From: Plecoglossus altivelis
Taxonomy: Eukaryota > Chordata > Actinopteri > Osmeriformes > Plecoglossidae
Assembly: GCA_036571765.1 (NCBI GenBank)
Contig: BROE01000009.1
Span: 9,988,034 to 10,052,033 of the forward strand
Length of the DNA: 64,000 nt
Direction of reading: 5' to 3'
Numbering within the stretch: position 1 is the first letter of the stretch; each line of letters starts with the position of its first letter. A program made the translations under genes and the position numbers. The notes beneath the pieces were generated by a model. The model saw only the letters and a program-made list of their open reading frames with translations. It did no database searches and was not told the DNA's origin. This document shows, piece after piece, positions 12,229-24,219 of the stretch.

Positions 12229-12278
12229 GTGTGTGTATGTGTGTGTGTGTGTATGTGTGTGTGTGTGTGGGGGGGGTA
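12229..12278. repeat. (GT)n microsatellite followed by G-run
   Basis: GT repeat broken by two TATG interruptions, ending in seven G residues. It lies just past the proposed pxdn 3' end. Confidence 0.9.
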
Positions 12279-12341
12279 GCACCATTTGTTCGGCATCTCT
12301 AACCTGAGAAAGCATTTGTAAGACAACATGGCCGCCGATGG

Positions 12342-12347
12342 TTTATT
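12342..12347 (-). terminator. pxdn: Candidate poly(A) signal of pxdn
   Basis: TTTATT on the plus strand, so AATAAA on the minus strand, about 490 bases after the pxdn stop. Other weaker hexamers lie further on, so the true 3' end may be longer. Confidence 0.4.
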
Positions 12348-12839
12348 TACTTCCTAGGTGCTGCTCCTCCTTTGGGCATTTCCCCCCTATTTGTAGCCCT
12401 GTGTTTAAAGGGAGCAGTCTTGTGTTGCAGACACACCTGGAAGGCCTCTAGAAACAGACAGTGCTGGAGAGACCTGGCCAGGAAGGAAGTATTGTCCATC
12501 ATTCCATCCATCCCATGCATCCATCCATTCATTATTTTTCCATTCATCCTTTCAGTGGCAGACGGGTAACTAACGACTGGTCTCATCAGTTGCCAGTGAC
12601 TTTAAAACTGAGCCTCAAGCAGTTGACCATGGGAGATGGCAATCAAAATGAACCAAAAAAAACGAAAACAAAAAGAAGAATAAAAACAAAAACAAAAAAA
12701 AGAAAACGGAAAAAAACGAGGCAATTGGGTGTGGGTGGCTATAGCGCAGGCCACCTTTTGAGTCTATGTTTCTCCATTTCTTTCATTCGGCCCTCTCTCT
12801 CTCACACACACACTAAGGGTGTGGGTCGGGTCCTGAGGA
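12348..12839 (-). other. pxdn: Probable 3' UTR of pxdn
   Basis: Non-coding sequence between the stop codon and the first AATAAA. It includes an A-rich stretch on the plus strand at about 12650-12722 (U-rich in the transcript). No conserved element is recognised. Confidence 0.45.
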
Positions 12840-13004
12840 TTAAACGTGGCTTGTGCTGTCTCCCTGGTGCCCGTTGCTCGACCCGCTGCTCCCGGTGTCC
12901 TGGTCCTGGTTGACACACACTGGACAGCATGAGCCTTTTAGCTTCACAGGCCGCTGGCAAGCCGCCGCAGGGCACGATTCTATGAAGCAGGTCACCTGGG
13001 CATC
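12840..13004 (-). CDS. pxdn: pxdn exon 23: C-terminal half of VWC domain and stop
   Basis: It starts in phase 0 after GCCACCTCAG and encodes VTCFIESCP, then SCCPVCVNQ, completing the cysteine pattern of the von Willebrand C domain. A polar Ser/Gly tail ends at the stop (12842-12840). Length is 165 nt including the stop. Confidence 0.9.
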   Translation of the reverse strand, partial: DAQVTCFIESCPAAACQRPVKLKGSCCPVCVNQDQDTGSSGSSNGHQGDSTSHV

Positions 13005-14462
13005 CTGAGGTGGCAGAGAGAAAGAGATGGAGCTCAGGGATCTCATTTGTTTCTTATATTACAGGAGCGAGACGACGAGGATGCTGCTTTGGATGAAAGC
13101 TGCTGCTAAATGAATCAAGTGAACATGTAAACGTGTGCGTTCGGCTGACACATACTTTGCACTCGCATGTGGAACACGGGTCCTCCTTCCACCTCTCGTT
13201 GTCCGATCGTTCCCGGCCCTCCTTGTCAGTGCAGTCTGTCTTACTCAGACGGGCTTCAAGTCTTTTAATCTGGAGGAGAAGACAGTGTGTGATTGTGTGT
13301 GGGTTAGTCCAAAACACCACTCCTCTCCACAAGTGTCTGTCTTCCCTGAAATTCTCCACCCTGGTGGATTTGTCAACTTTCCAAAATGTATTTTCTCTGT
13401 TCTTAGTGTGTGCGGTCAGGAAACCACTTGGCCAAACAGCAAGTATTTAGTTCAATGCTACCCAGGCACACACACCTGCTTGCGTAAGCTAGTGATAGTC
13501 TTCTGCATGTCTGAGACGAAGTCTTGGAAGTCATTTAGCGAGGGTTCAGTGCTGGATTTAGAAGGAGCCGTGGTGTTCGCAAGATTCACAGCGATGTCTT
13601 CCATGGGGCTGCATTGGAATAAAAGCATATTATTGACGTGGAAAACCTACAGGTCACATGGAAGAGGTAGAACATGATTCAGAACATGCTACTGCAGAAC
13701 ACACCGACCTGGCTCTGTCTGACCTGCTCTTCTCAGGTAGGCTGTTGGACGGCTTCTCCTCTGCCAAGCTCTGGTCCACAGACCTGCGTCCTCTGAAGTG
13801 GTAGGACAGGGCGTTGAACTGACCTTTAGTCCGACAGTCTGGACAAAAAAAAGGACGCGTAAGCATTTATATAAACAGATTTTTAGTGTGCTCAAATATA
13901 ATAGAATCAAGTAGAGTAGAGCAGAGTAGCCCTTCACTCCCCTTCGCTTCATGGGCGTTAACATTGCTCTGGTATGGCTGCAGTCCCTCATAAAATACAG
14001 AACACAAAATCGAGATCCAGCGTAAACTCTGACATATAAAACATACATGGGCATGTACAAGGGCAAACATATCAGGTACCAGATGACTAAATACATATAC
14101 ATGATGCATTTGGTTTGCTCCTTTTTCAAAGTGTCACACACACTTTGATCATTACGTCATCAAAGGACACCTGAGAGAAAAGGGATTGATCAAGTATTTT
14201 CAATCAAGTAGATTCTGCATTTGTGTTTGCGTTTTGTAATGATGGTCATGAAGTGAATGGGTTCAAACCACATGTTCTTTACAAGCTGTCTGATACTGAA
14301 CATTAATATCTTTGTTTAGCAGCTCCGAATCTTCAGACAGTCTCTCAGTCACACTGTGTTTGTGTCTCTGCGTGAGCGTGCGTTCGTGCCTCAAGCCTCT
14401 CTTTCATCCCTATTTCAAAACTCATCTGAGAGCAGCTATGGCAGACAACACATAGGTCTGGC

Positions 14463-14537
<75 letters not shown>

Positions 14538-17500
14538 AGAGAGGGCTAAGAGTCTGAAAAGCATTAAGTTCCACAACCTCTTTAAACACTGAAAAGAAGA
14601 CAGCTACAGAGTTTCCCCCTTGTAATTAGCTGTTCTGTAATATATCTCAGTGAAAGGCCCCTTTCCCTTCCATGAAGCCAGGATGCCTTTGAGTCCTCAA
14701 AGATAGGTCATTTGAAGTTGAAAGAGCGTAACACCAAGCTTGCACTCTCACTGGTCTGCATTAACACATGCGCATCTGCCATACAATTGATCACAACTCA
14801 CTCACAACTCTCTCTCATTCACAGGGGACGTTCAAATGAATCTGTCTACCGTTTGTCACACACATGAGACACGCAGACACACACACGCGCGCACACACAC
14901 AAACACACTCACACACACACTAATGCCGTGTCCTTATCTGTCTGAGCACAGGCATGATACTCCCTTGTTATAATAATGACTAGCTTTTGTCTAAGAGAGA
15001 ATCCTGATCTGAGTTAGGTAAGGAAGACTGAGGAGAACACGATAGACCATCTGAAACGCAAACAACACGGATGGCTGCTTCTGATTGCATCAAATTGTTT
15101 GTCTGCCTCTTGAGAACATACTGAATAAACTAAGGACATTCAAGGTAAATTCAATTTCAGTTTGCTCGAGGTCAACTCATGGTTTGTTTGAAGTACTTCA
15201 AATAAATGACCATGACAACGAAGAGAAATCCCCCCCAAATCAGCACCATATTGTGTGTGTGTTTGCATGACAGTCACTGAGCCCAGTAGTGGAATTCAGT
15301 CGCTCCTTCTTGATCTGCCCCATTACAATTATACAACTATGTGTGTGTGCACATGTGAGCCTGGTTGTGTGCAACACTGGAGAGAGTATTTCAGTAGTTT
15401 AGTAGTTGGGCTTATGTGTAGTGACAACATGGGCCTTTTGTGACCATCAAACAGTTAATCAACCAGCTATTAGAGTATACATACTCAATATTGCATAAGG
15501 CAACACATAGTGTCAAACTACAATATCAAACTAAAATACTATAGTACGAACAGCAGAATATTTTCAGCCCTCTTTCCTGTACATTTCCTCCACATAATGC
15601 CATGTACGAGAATGGATTCTCAGATCCTCTGCTATGTGAATCCTTCAGGCAGCTACAGACCTTGACACCAGAATCTAATTTCAACTGAATGGTGATGAAC
15701 TACTTGAAGCTGTGTGTCTCCTACAAGTAACTACATGTTACAGTATGCCAACAGGGTGAGATAAACACCCAGTGGAATGTCTTCTATGGGTAGGGGAGCC
15801 CTCTCTGGTCAGGCTCTAGCAGTCTGTCAATGGAACCTTCCGGTGGAATGCAAAACATCTTAGGATAAACTCCAGAAGTGGAACTTGACCCTCAATAAAG
15901 TGAAACTGCACCGTGTCTTTAAAAGAAAGTCTTGTTATGTCACAGGAGCGATTTGTCTGTGGTGGGTGGGTGTGTAGCCCTTCTCGGTTTTGCTGCTATT
16001 TGAAGTCGCTTCATTGACGAGGTCAGCCAAGATTGAGCTTGATGGAATCCTTCTGATTCCAAATTGTAGTTGCTGTCACAAATATTGAAGTTCACAGCCT
16101 CCTAGTATGTTGAACGAAAGGATTATACCAGAGAAGGATGTCTTGAGGTAAGTATTGTGGTAGTCTGGGTGAAAGAAACCATGTTCAGTGCCACATTAAC
16201 AAAACCTTTTGGAAAGCCTATCAACAATTCTCCCTCCAGACGAAAGTATTATAAACACAGTGCCCAGCTCAGCAAACAAGCACACACACACCAGTGGGGA
16301 AACATGCAGAGGTTTGGCTGAGCGTATTAAACCGCTTTACCCTCTAAAACATTATATCACACTTTGTACCAAAATTCAGTCTACAGAAGCTTTCTGTCCA
16401 GTTAACAAAAGAGCCAGCAAAAGGCAGTACATGTGTGTTTTATATCTGTGGAAGAAGTATAAAGGACATTGAATGGAAAATGAACCACACTCCAAAGTGA
16501 GCCAAATATTGTCTCGGTATGCTAGATACATCCAGTGTTTCCTCCCATCCGGTTCAACACAGTTCGTAAACGAACGCAAACGGTTCCTTATTAGAGTAGT
16601 AACCTCCAGGTAAAGGGTAGGCGTTGAACAGTGAATCCAGCAGATGGAGGCAGGATGCGGCTCACCTTCGCAGCAGTCCTGCCACATGCGCAGGTCTATT
16701 TTGGGTACGTCGTCGCAGCTGCTGTAGCCGTGGGGCAGCTCGGCCACGCTGAACACGTCCTGCTGGACCCGCGTGATGTTGTCGCCATTGTCGCAGAGCA
16801 CGCGCGTCAGCGACGCCTGCTTCAACTGCGTCAGCTGGGCTGGCGTGAACACGCCCGGGTTCTCGTACCAGAACCTGGGAGGGTGGGGCGGGGAGGAGAG
16901 AGGGATGATGTGTGTGTGTGGGTGGGGGTGTGGGTGTAGGTGGGGGTGGGGTGTTGAGAGAAGGGGGAGGAAAAGGAGCTTTATTTAGCCCGTCTGGAGT
17001 TCTTTACCGATCTCCATCGCGGAGGCGTTTAAACTGGGCTGCCAGCAGGCACATGAGGGTGGGGCCTAATCTGCTTCCAGGGACCAGGTCCTCAGCCATG
17101 AGGGCCGGAAAGAGGTCCACGTTCAGAGGCGTCCCGTACAGCCTGGGCAGGCAGAGAGACGAAGAGAAGACAGAGAAACAGGCCATTCGGTTATCGTTAA
17201 CTAACCAGCTTCATTGAGCAACATCCTTCTCTGACGCTCTGGCGAACGTTACCCACTCGCTGCTGTGATCTCGTTTGCGCTAGTGTTGTCCTATCAACGA
17301 GCCAACATCCTTCACTCGCATTCTCACCTCTGCAGCTTCTCCCGGACCGCCGGATTCTTGATCTCATTGCGCAGGTCGTCGAAGGTCTGCGCCGAGGTCA
17401 AGTTGCAGTACACCCTGTAGTCATTATAGGGTGGTATCCCATGGTCGCGTCCCCTCTGGATGTTCATGGCGGCCAGGTCCAGAGCCACGGCGTGCGCCAT

Positions 17501-20500
17501 GGAAAAGAGCCGCTCTGTCAGCTCAGTGTTGAGCAGCTGCGTGGTCACGCGCATCTTGCCCGCCACGCCGTACAGACCGCGGAGCAGGGGGTCGATGCCG
17601 CCCTCGTTGACGATGCGGAAGGGCGAGAAGAAGGCGCGGTGCAGCGAGATGTGACCCTGAGGGATGGGCTGGAAGTTCTCATCCAGGCGGTACAGGATGG
17701 GGTTGATGAGGGTGTGTCCAAAGCGGAAGGCGGCGGTGGCAAAGGCGTTGAGGATGCCAGCGTTGATGTTAGGGTTGTAGCCGCGGTACTCGCCCATCAG
17801 CTTCACACCGGCATCACCCAGCACCTGACAGGACAGTGGAGAGGAAGATCATCAGACATCTTCACGATACCCTTCCTGATCTTCATTTTCAAGAGTCCAA
17901 TCTTCTCCAGGACATTCATTTCCGGACCCATTCCAGAATGAAAAGAGAGACAAAAATCTCAGTCTTACCTTGGGCAGCCAGTGGCTGTAGGTGATATGCT
18001 GCATTTGGGCTCCCACGATCTTGCGCGCCTCATGGTAGATGGTATCCCCGTCCCAGTGGGGGTTGAGCCGCAGCAGCTCGGTGGCCACGCGGTTGTGCTC
18101 CCTGAGCCAGACGGTGTGCATGGCGGTCAGCCCCAACTGCTCATTGGCCCGGTGGTCGCCGGCCAGGAAGCAAGGGATGGGGCTCTCATTCTCGTCCCGC
18201 ATGCACTCGGTGGGCGGGCCCGTGGCGAAAGGCAGGAGGGGTTTCCCAGTCCGCTGGATGATCCCCTGCCGCAGGAGGCCGCGCTGACTGGCCAGGTCGC
18301 GGATCTCCTCCGACTCGTGGCGCGAGCTCCCGTAAACGTTGGAGGCGTCGATGTAGGAGGTGAGCTGGTTGATCTGCTCCCGCGGGTACACGCTGTTCAT
18401 GAGGAGCGATGTCATCCCGCTGCCGCACACGGGGCTGGAGCGCACGAAGAACATGCAGCGTGTGGCGCTGCGCAGCTGGCGAGGGTCGTTGGGTGGGAAC
18501 TGGATGGGGAAGCAGGGCGGGTCGTTGGTGCAGCCCTGCGTGCACAGTTGGCCGTCGGAGAAACGCGACTGGCTGAGGGCGGCCACGGTCGAGTCCATGT
18601 CGTGGTCCAAGAACTGGCCCCACTGCATCAGCATGTGCGTGTAGCGGTCGTCGGGGGTGATGGTCTCCGTGCCGATCATGGTCGTGGACACCAGCCGCGG
18701 CAGCGGGAGGCGGTGGCCGTTGTGAAAGCGCTCGGTGGCGCCACGCGGGAGGTTGAAGCCGTTGTCGTAGACCGACTTGAGGAGCCGTTCGAAGGCGGTG
18801 AGTGACGCGCCCCACATGGGGTGCTGCAGGTTGTTGCAGGTGCCGTCGTGGCTGCGGTACTTCTGGTGGAAGCAGATGTCTGAGCAGTTGTTGATGCGGC
18901 GGTGCGCCGTGCATCCTGAGAGGTTGGCGATGACATCCAGGAAGTGGGGGGACACCAGGTCGTTGTAGCGGAAAGCTGAGTGGGGGGGGGGGGGCACACG
19001 GAAAATTAAGGGTATATTAATTTGTTTATTATCTACATGTATCTGAGAACTAAACAGGCAAGAAACAAGAGGCAGAGGCCTAGATCATTTCAACTGAAAA
19101 CCTGTAAGCTTCAGATTTCAGCAACTTATCCTGATGTAATGTTGAAATGAGAGGGAGAGAGAGTGAGCGCGAGGGAGGAGAGAGTGAGAGACAAGCAAGG
19201 GCTCTGTGATTATGTGCTTCCGTGTGTGTACACTGCATGTCTGTACAGTGTGCAGAGAGGTGTGGTTTGCCAGCAGGATGACTTGACTATCAATAGACAC
19301 AAAATGCAGGATCCGAGTGTGTGTGTGTGCGTGCGTGTGATCTAAGTCACATGGCAACAGTCCAAACAGACTTCATTGTTTTTTGCTGACAGGGAGAAAT
19401 CCTTTGTAGTCAGGCTGAGGGGCCAGTGCAACAATGAACACTTGGCTGTTTGCATTACATATGAAAACACTCCATCCCTTCCTCTTTTAATCACTGCCTA
19501 CTCCCTCTCCCTTTTACTCATTCAATCTCTCCATCACTTTTCTTTACCTTTTCGAGCCTAAATCTCTCTCTCTAACCGTACGCTTCGCAGTGTCCATCTC
19601 CAGACCATAATAATCTCCCACTTGCTCGCTGCCACCTCTGCCTTCAGGCCTATTAAACCATTGCCCGGTGAGGATTATTTGGGTCATTGGATACCCCCAC
19701 CCTGCCCGGCCTCTGCTCCCTCGCAGAATCCCAGACGGCGCTTCGCCCGGGACGGCCGATCAAGTTAGCGAGCCAGGGAGCGACGTGAGGACATGAGGTC
19801 GTTAAAAAAGGGCTTTATGAGGCTTGAGTCATGTCAAGATGCGGTCCTCTCATAGGGCCCCTGGTCAGTGAGAACAGGAAATGACACTCAGATGTTGGGA
19901 GGGATGTGGGGCCCGATATGCTTATGTTGATGGGAGTAAAGCCCAAGAAAATAGCAGTGTTTGTGACATCGGCTATTATTTCTTTGTAAAGAGTAGCACC
20001 CAGTCTCCAAATGTAGTCATCAACTAGGGGGCAGCGATGACGCAATGTTTAGTCTGAGCCTACTTATGTACGTAATGTATAATCTGGATTGAATTCATTT
20101 ATCTCAGGCCAGTCAGAGATTCATAATAATGATTTTGAATAAAGGGACACTTATGGTATGATCCAACTGCAATGACATGGATTCCTAAAAATAGCTTTCT
20201 ACTTCTGTAACAACAGATCCTTGGAGCTGAAACAAAGCGTTTCATAAAACGAATGTAGACAGAGGGATAGCAGCAGCTCATGTGGATATAACTTGGTGAA
20301 AAACCCACACCTGTCTAGATAATGGAACCTACATGTGCGACGCCTACATATTAACTGTATGTACGTGGGTGTGTATGTGTGTACAACTCTCACCTGTACC
20401 ATTGGTGTCCACCATGAGTCCCTGGTTAACGTGGTTCTGGATGAGGAGCAGTGTTTGCTCGAAGATCTCGCCTGCGCGAGCCTGCTCCACGGTGTAGGGG

Positions 20501-20655
20501 TCCCGGGGGTAGCGGAACAGGGCCAGCAGCTCACCTGGGGAACGGGGCTGACTGAGGGTGGGGATGAGGGTAGGGAGAGAGCAAGTGGGAGAGAGAGGAA
20601 GTGAGAGAGAGAGAGAGAGAGAGAGAGAGGAAGTGGGAGAGATAGAGAGAGATAC

Positions 20656-20716
<61 letters not shown>

Positions 20717-23700
20717 AAGAGAGAGAGAGAAAGAGGGAGAGATAGGAAGAGATTTTTAACAGAGAAGTGATCTCATCACTGTCAGGCTGTTGTAACATCA
20801 GATCTCTGAGATAACACTGTGTAAACAAGCTCTTCCTCTCCCATATAAGATCAACATGTTGATTTGCTGCCATCTAATGACCCCCTGACAGCACTGGAAT
20901 GCATCTACAGGATATGCGGTGCTTCTAAGCCATGGAAGAGCTTGATTAAGATACAGTGGATGTGTACTGACAATGCCTCTGTGTCAACACCCAAATACCA
21001 ATATTTTAAGTATGATCTCTGTAGATCAGACCAACCATTCACTCATCCTAAACCTCACCAGCTGTGGGAAGTCTTCATCTTCACAACTTACATTTGCGTA
21101 AATGTCTTGCGGATTTTTGGAATACTTTTTAAGGGACTTTATCGTCAACACTTTTGACTGAATTAATCAGTTCATTGAGTCAATCAGTTTCGTTTAAAAG
21201 ACTTACTGTAATTGTTTTCAGTTGAGTTTCAAAGTGACCTTTTGATGAAACACTGGCCAAATATATCCCCGTGTTCCAGGAAAATAAACAGATGACCAAT
21301 TGTGCTGTTTACAAACATGGTTGACACAGCTGTTGTCGTTGGTTAGGTGAATATTTTGCTATGATGGTTTACAGAAGTTTATTCTTGGAATCCTCGGGGT
21401 TCCCAGTGGTTAGACTATGTTTGTCAAATATGTTGGTAAGATGAGGGTTAATACACAGTCAAACAACCCACAACAACGCACTTGTATCTGAAATTAACAA
21501 GAGCTCAAGAGAGAAAGAAAAAGAAAGAGAGACAAAGAGAGAGATATAGATTTTCAAAAGACCCTCATCAAAGACTGTTACTGATACACACATGATACAC
21601 CCAAACACAACACAAGAACAGTATTCTGAGATCAGCAACGTACGGTTTCCATCTGCTTTAGTCATTTAGGTGGAAGTTGGAAACCCCCCAAAGTCTTTGT
21701 GCGATCGTGTGCGTGCGTGCGTGTGTGTTAGAGGAAACACAGTCCTGTTAACCACATCAGAGCTCCAACAAAACATGACTCATTCTGTTGTCGCCTACAC
21801 CTTTGGTGCACAGGATCTCGTGAGGAAATTCACATTTCGAGACCTATTTACTCATGTAACAGTGCTGGGTCGGCTATATCTGCTCAGCTAGAGCAGATAT
21901 AGCTGTTCGCCAGCTAGAGCCTACTCTCTGAATGAAGTGCACCCGGTGCTCGGTCTTACCCATCAAACAGACGCCTCCTGGTGGATTCGATGGCGCTGTC
22001 CACGTTCCGTATGGCCTCCTCGATGGACGAGGTCACAAATGTGTCCCCGGATCGGCTTACAGGAGGAACTAAAGAGCGAGGGAGAGATTTGAGGTAGAGA
22101 GACGCACAGGGATAGAAACAAAAGCGAGAAAAGGAAATAAACACTTTATTAAAGCAATAGTGCTTGAATGAAAGAGTGTCGTAAAGACGGAAGGGGATGA
22201 ATAGAACACGTACAGTAAATAGCATGAGCCCTCAAACAGTGTAAACATTGACTTGGCGGCATACCTTGAACACTCAGAACCATGCTGACAGACTGGTAAC
22301 CAATGGGGTTGCGGGCGACGCACTCGTAGCGGCCACCGTCTGCCAGGCCTACGTCCTTGACCTCAAGGAAGCCCTCGGGGCTGATGTGGAACTTGCCGCT
22401 CTCTGTTACCTGCACCCCATCCTGGAGGAGGGGGGTCAGACGCCGTGGGTGGGGGGGAGGGAGGGAGGGAGGGGGGATGGTGGGCAGAGCATGGACATGA
22501 GAGAGAAGAGGATGAGAAACAATGGTCGAGGGAAGAGGTCACGACCCTGGGAGACGACTGGACAGGTGACGAAGCTGGTGCATGCATGAACTCACTCGTA
22601 CGTACACACATGTGGTTGCAAACACTCACATGCACGCACACACACCTGTTGTCTGTTTGGAGATTGTAAATGTAGACTGCACTATATCCTCAATGATAAT
22701 GTCAGCTTCCAGTAACAATGGATATACATTAAAGGCAGGGTAGGCCATGTTGAGAATACATTTTTGCCATATTTTCTGAAATAAACTTCCCATCATCTAG
22801 CAACCAATCAAAGTAGAGGTTACAGAAACATGTAATCAATACAATATCTGTGGAGGTTGAAGCACTGTAATAAACCAATCATTAAGGTTGGACCAGCATC
22901 AGGGATTGGATGGCATTCAGACCAAATTCAATGACTGCACAGGTTACTAGTCTGTCTGTCTCTACTTCTTGGCAGTGGTCAGGGGGCATGTTCATGTGTT
23001 TTTGGGAAGTGGCTTTGAAGGGAGGGGGAATATTTGGGTTTGAGTCCTTTCAAACTCAGCTAAAATCACCAAGTTTGCAAAACCTGCCTATCCTGCCATT
23101 TAGAGAACCTTAAACCACAACAATGTGTAACCTTTTCCAAATCTAAACACCATTAATCATGAGTCTCAACCCCTATCAAAGATAGTCCAACCACTGTTCC
23201 AAATCCCCGTTCATTCCTGAACACCCCCCCTCCCTCCCTCCCATCGGGGGCAGATGGGCTGAGGCCATTGGCAAGCGTAAACGAGTACGGGCACGACCAG
23301 CTGTCTAACCTTGTTCCAAGTGAGGACAGGCTGGGGCTGGCCGTGAGCGCTGCAGGGAATCTGCACGTCCGACCCAGACTCCACCGTCAGGTCCCTTGGA
23401 GCATTTGTGAAAACAGGCGTTACTGATGATTTAAAACAAACGTGTTAATGATGACACACCCGGCACTCACCGTAGTCACAGTCACATCTTACAGGTGAAG
23501 TTGCAGTTGGAGCAGATACGACTTGAGTTGTAGTTACAGTAATGACAGTTCCAGTTACTATTGTTTCAGTTTGAGCTACAGCTTCAGTCACAGTTGCAGG
23601 GGCAGCTTTTGCTAAACCTGCCAATACATTTCGCTGTGCAACACATGTGGCATGGTGGTTTTACACAGAGACGCACACTCAGACACACGCACGCTAACAC

Positions 23701-24171
23701 AGAGACACACACAGACACATTAATGAAGAACAGCTGAAGAGTCTCCCTTGCATAGTGACAGCTATTCTGAGGTCATATCTCACTAGCCAAGGAGAATGTG
23801 TCACACTAATTATGGATATAATCACATCCCAGCTGGCCAAGGGAGGCCATTCACAGTTGGAACTCTTGACAGAGTTTCCTGTGGTTAGCCACCTGGCAGC
23901 AGGATCAAGTCCCCCACTCCCTGTTCAAGGAAAAGACCCCATTGCGAGCAGAATGAGTGTTTGTGTGTGTGGTGGGGAGTCGTAAAGGACTAAACAGAAA
24001 TGATTTGTTACTTTGTATTAGAGTTAGATTTCATCGTGTCATGTTCTGGATTGGAAACACACATTAGAAAAATGTGATTTACTGGAAACATGATGCTAAA
24101 CAGGTACCAGAAACTGCCTTTATGTGGGTTATTTTTTGTCTATTTGTAGTCTGTTTGTTAGTGTGCTTTCT

Positions 24172-24219
<48 letters not shown>

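Larger units (their letters stand above)
4921..12341. other. Intergenic region between convergent ccr6 and pxdn
   Basis: No convincing gene is found. The region holds microsatellites (7.4, 8.4 and 12.2 kb), a G-run (9.74 kb), a tRNA-derived SINE (6.58 kb), a 16-bp-stem hairpin (7.76 kb) and one exon-like segment at 6952-7059, listed separately. The longer open frames on both strands (for example 9007-9537 and 10935-11399, minus) overlap frames in other phases and have no recognisable domain. Confidence 0.6.

Noticed and set aside
14463..14535. Regular repeat array considered as CRISPR-like
   Set aside because: Pure (CA)n with no spacers; the same holds for the other dinucleotide arrays.
17981..18805. 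274-codon plus-strand open frame
   Set aside because: It is antisense to the GC-rich peroxidase exon 16 of pxdn, whose minus-strand frame has full homology and splice sites.
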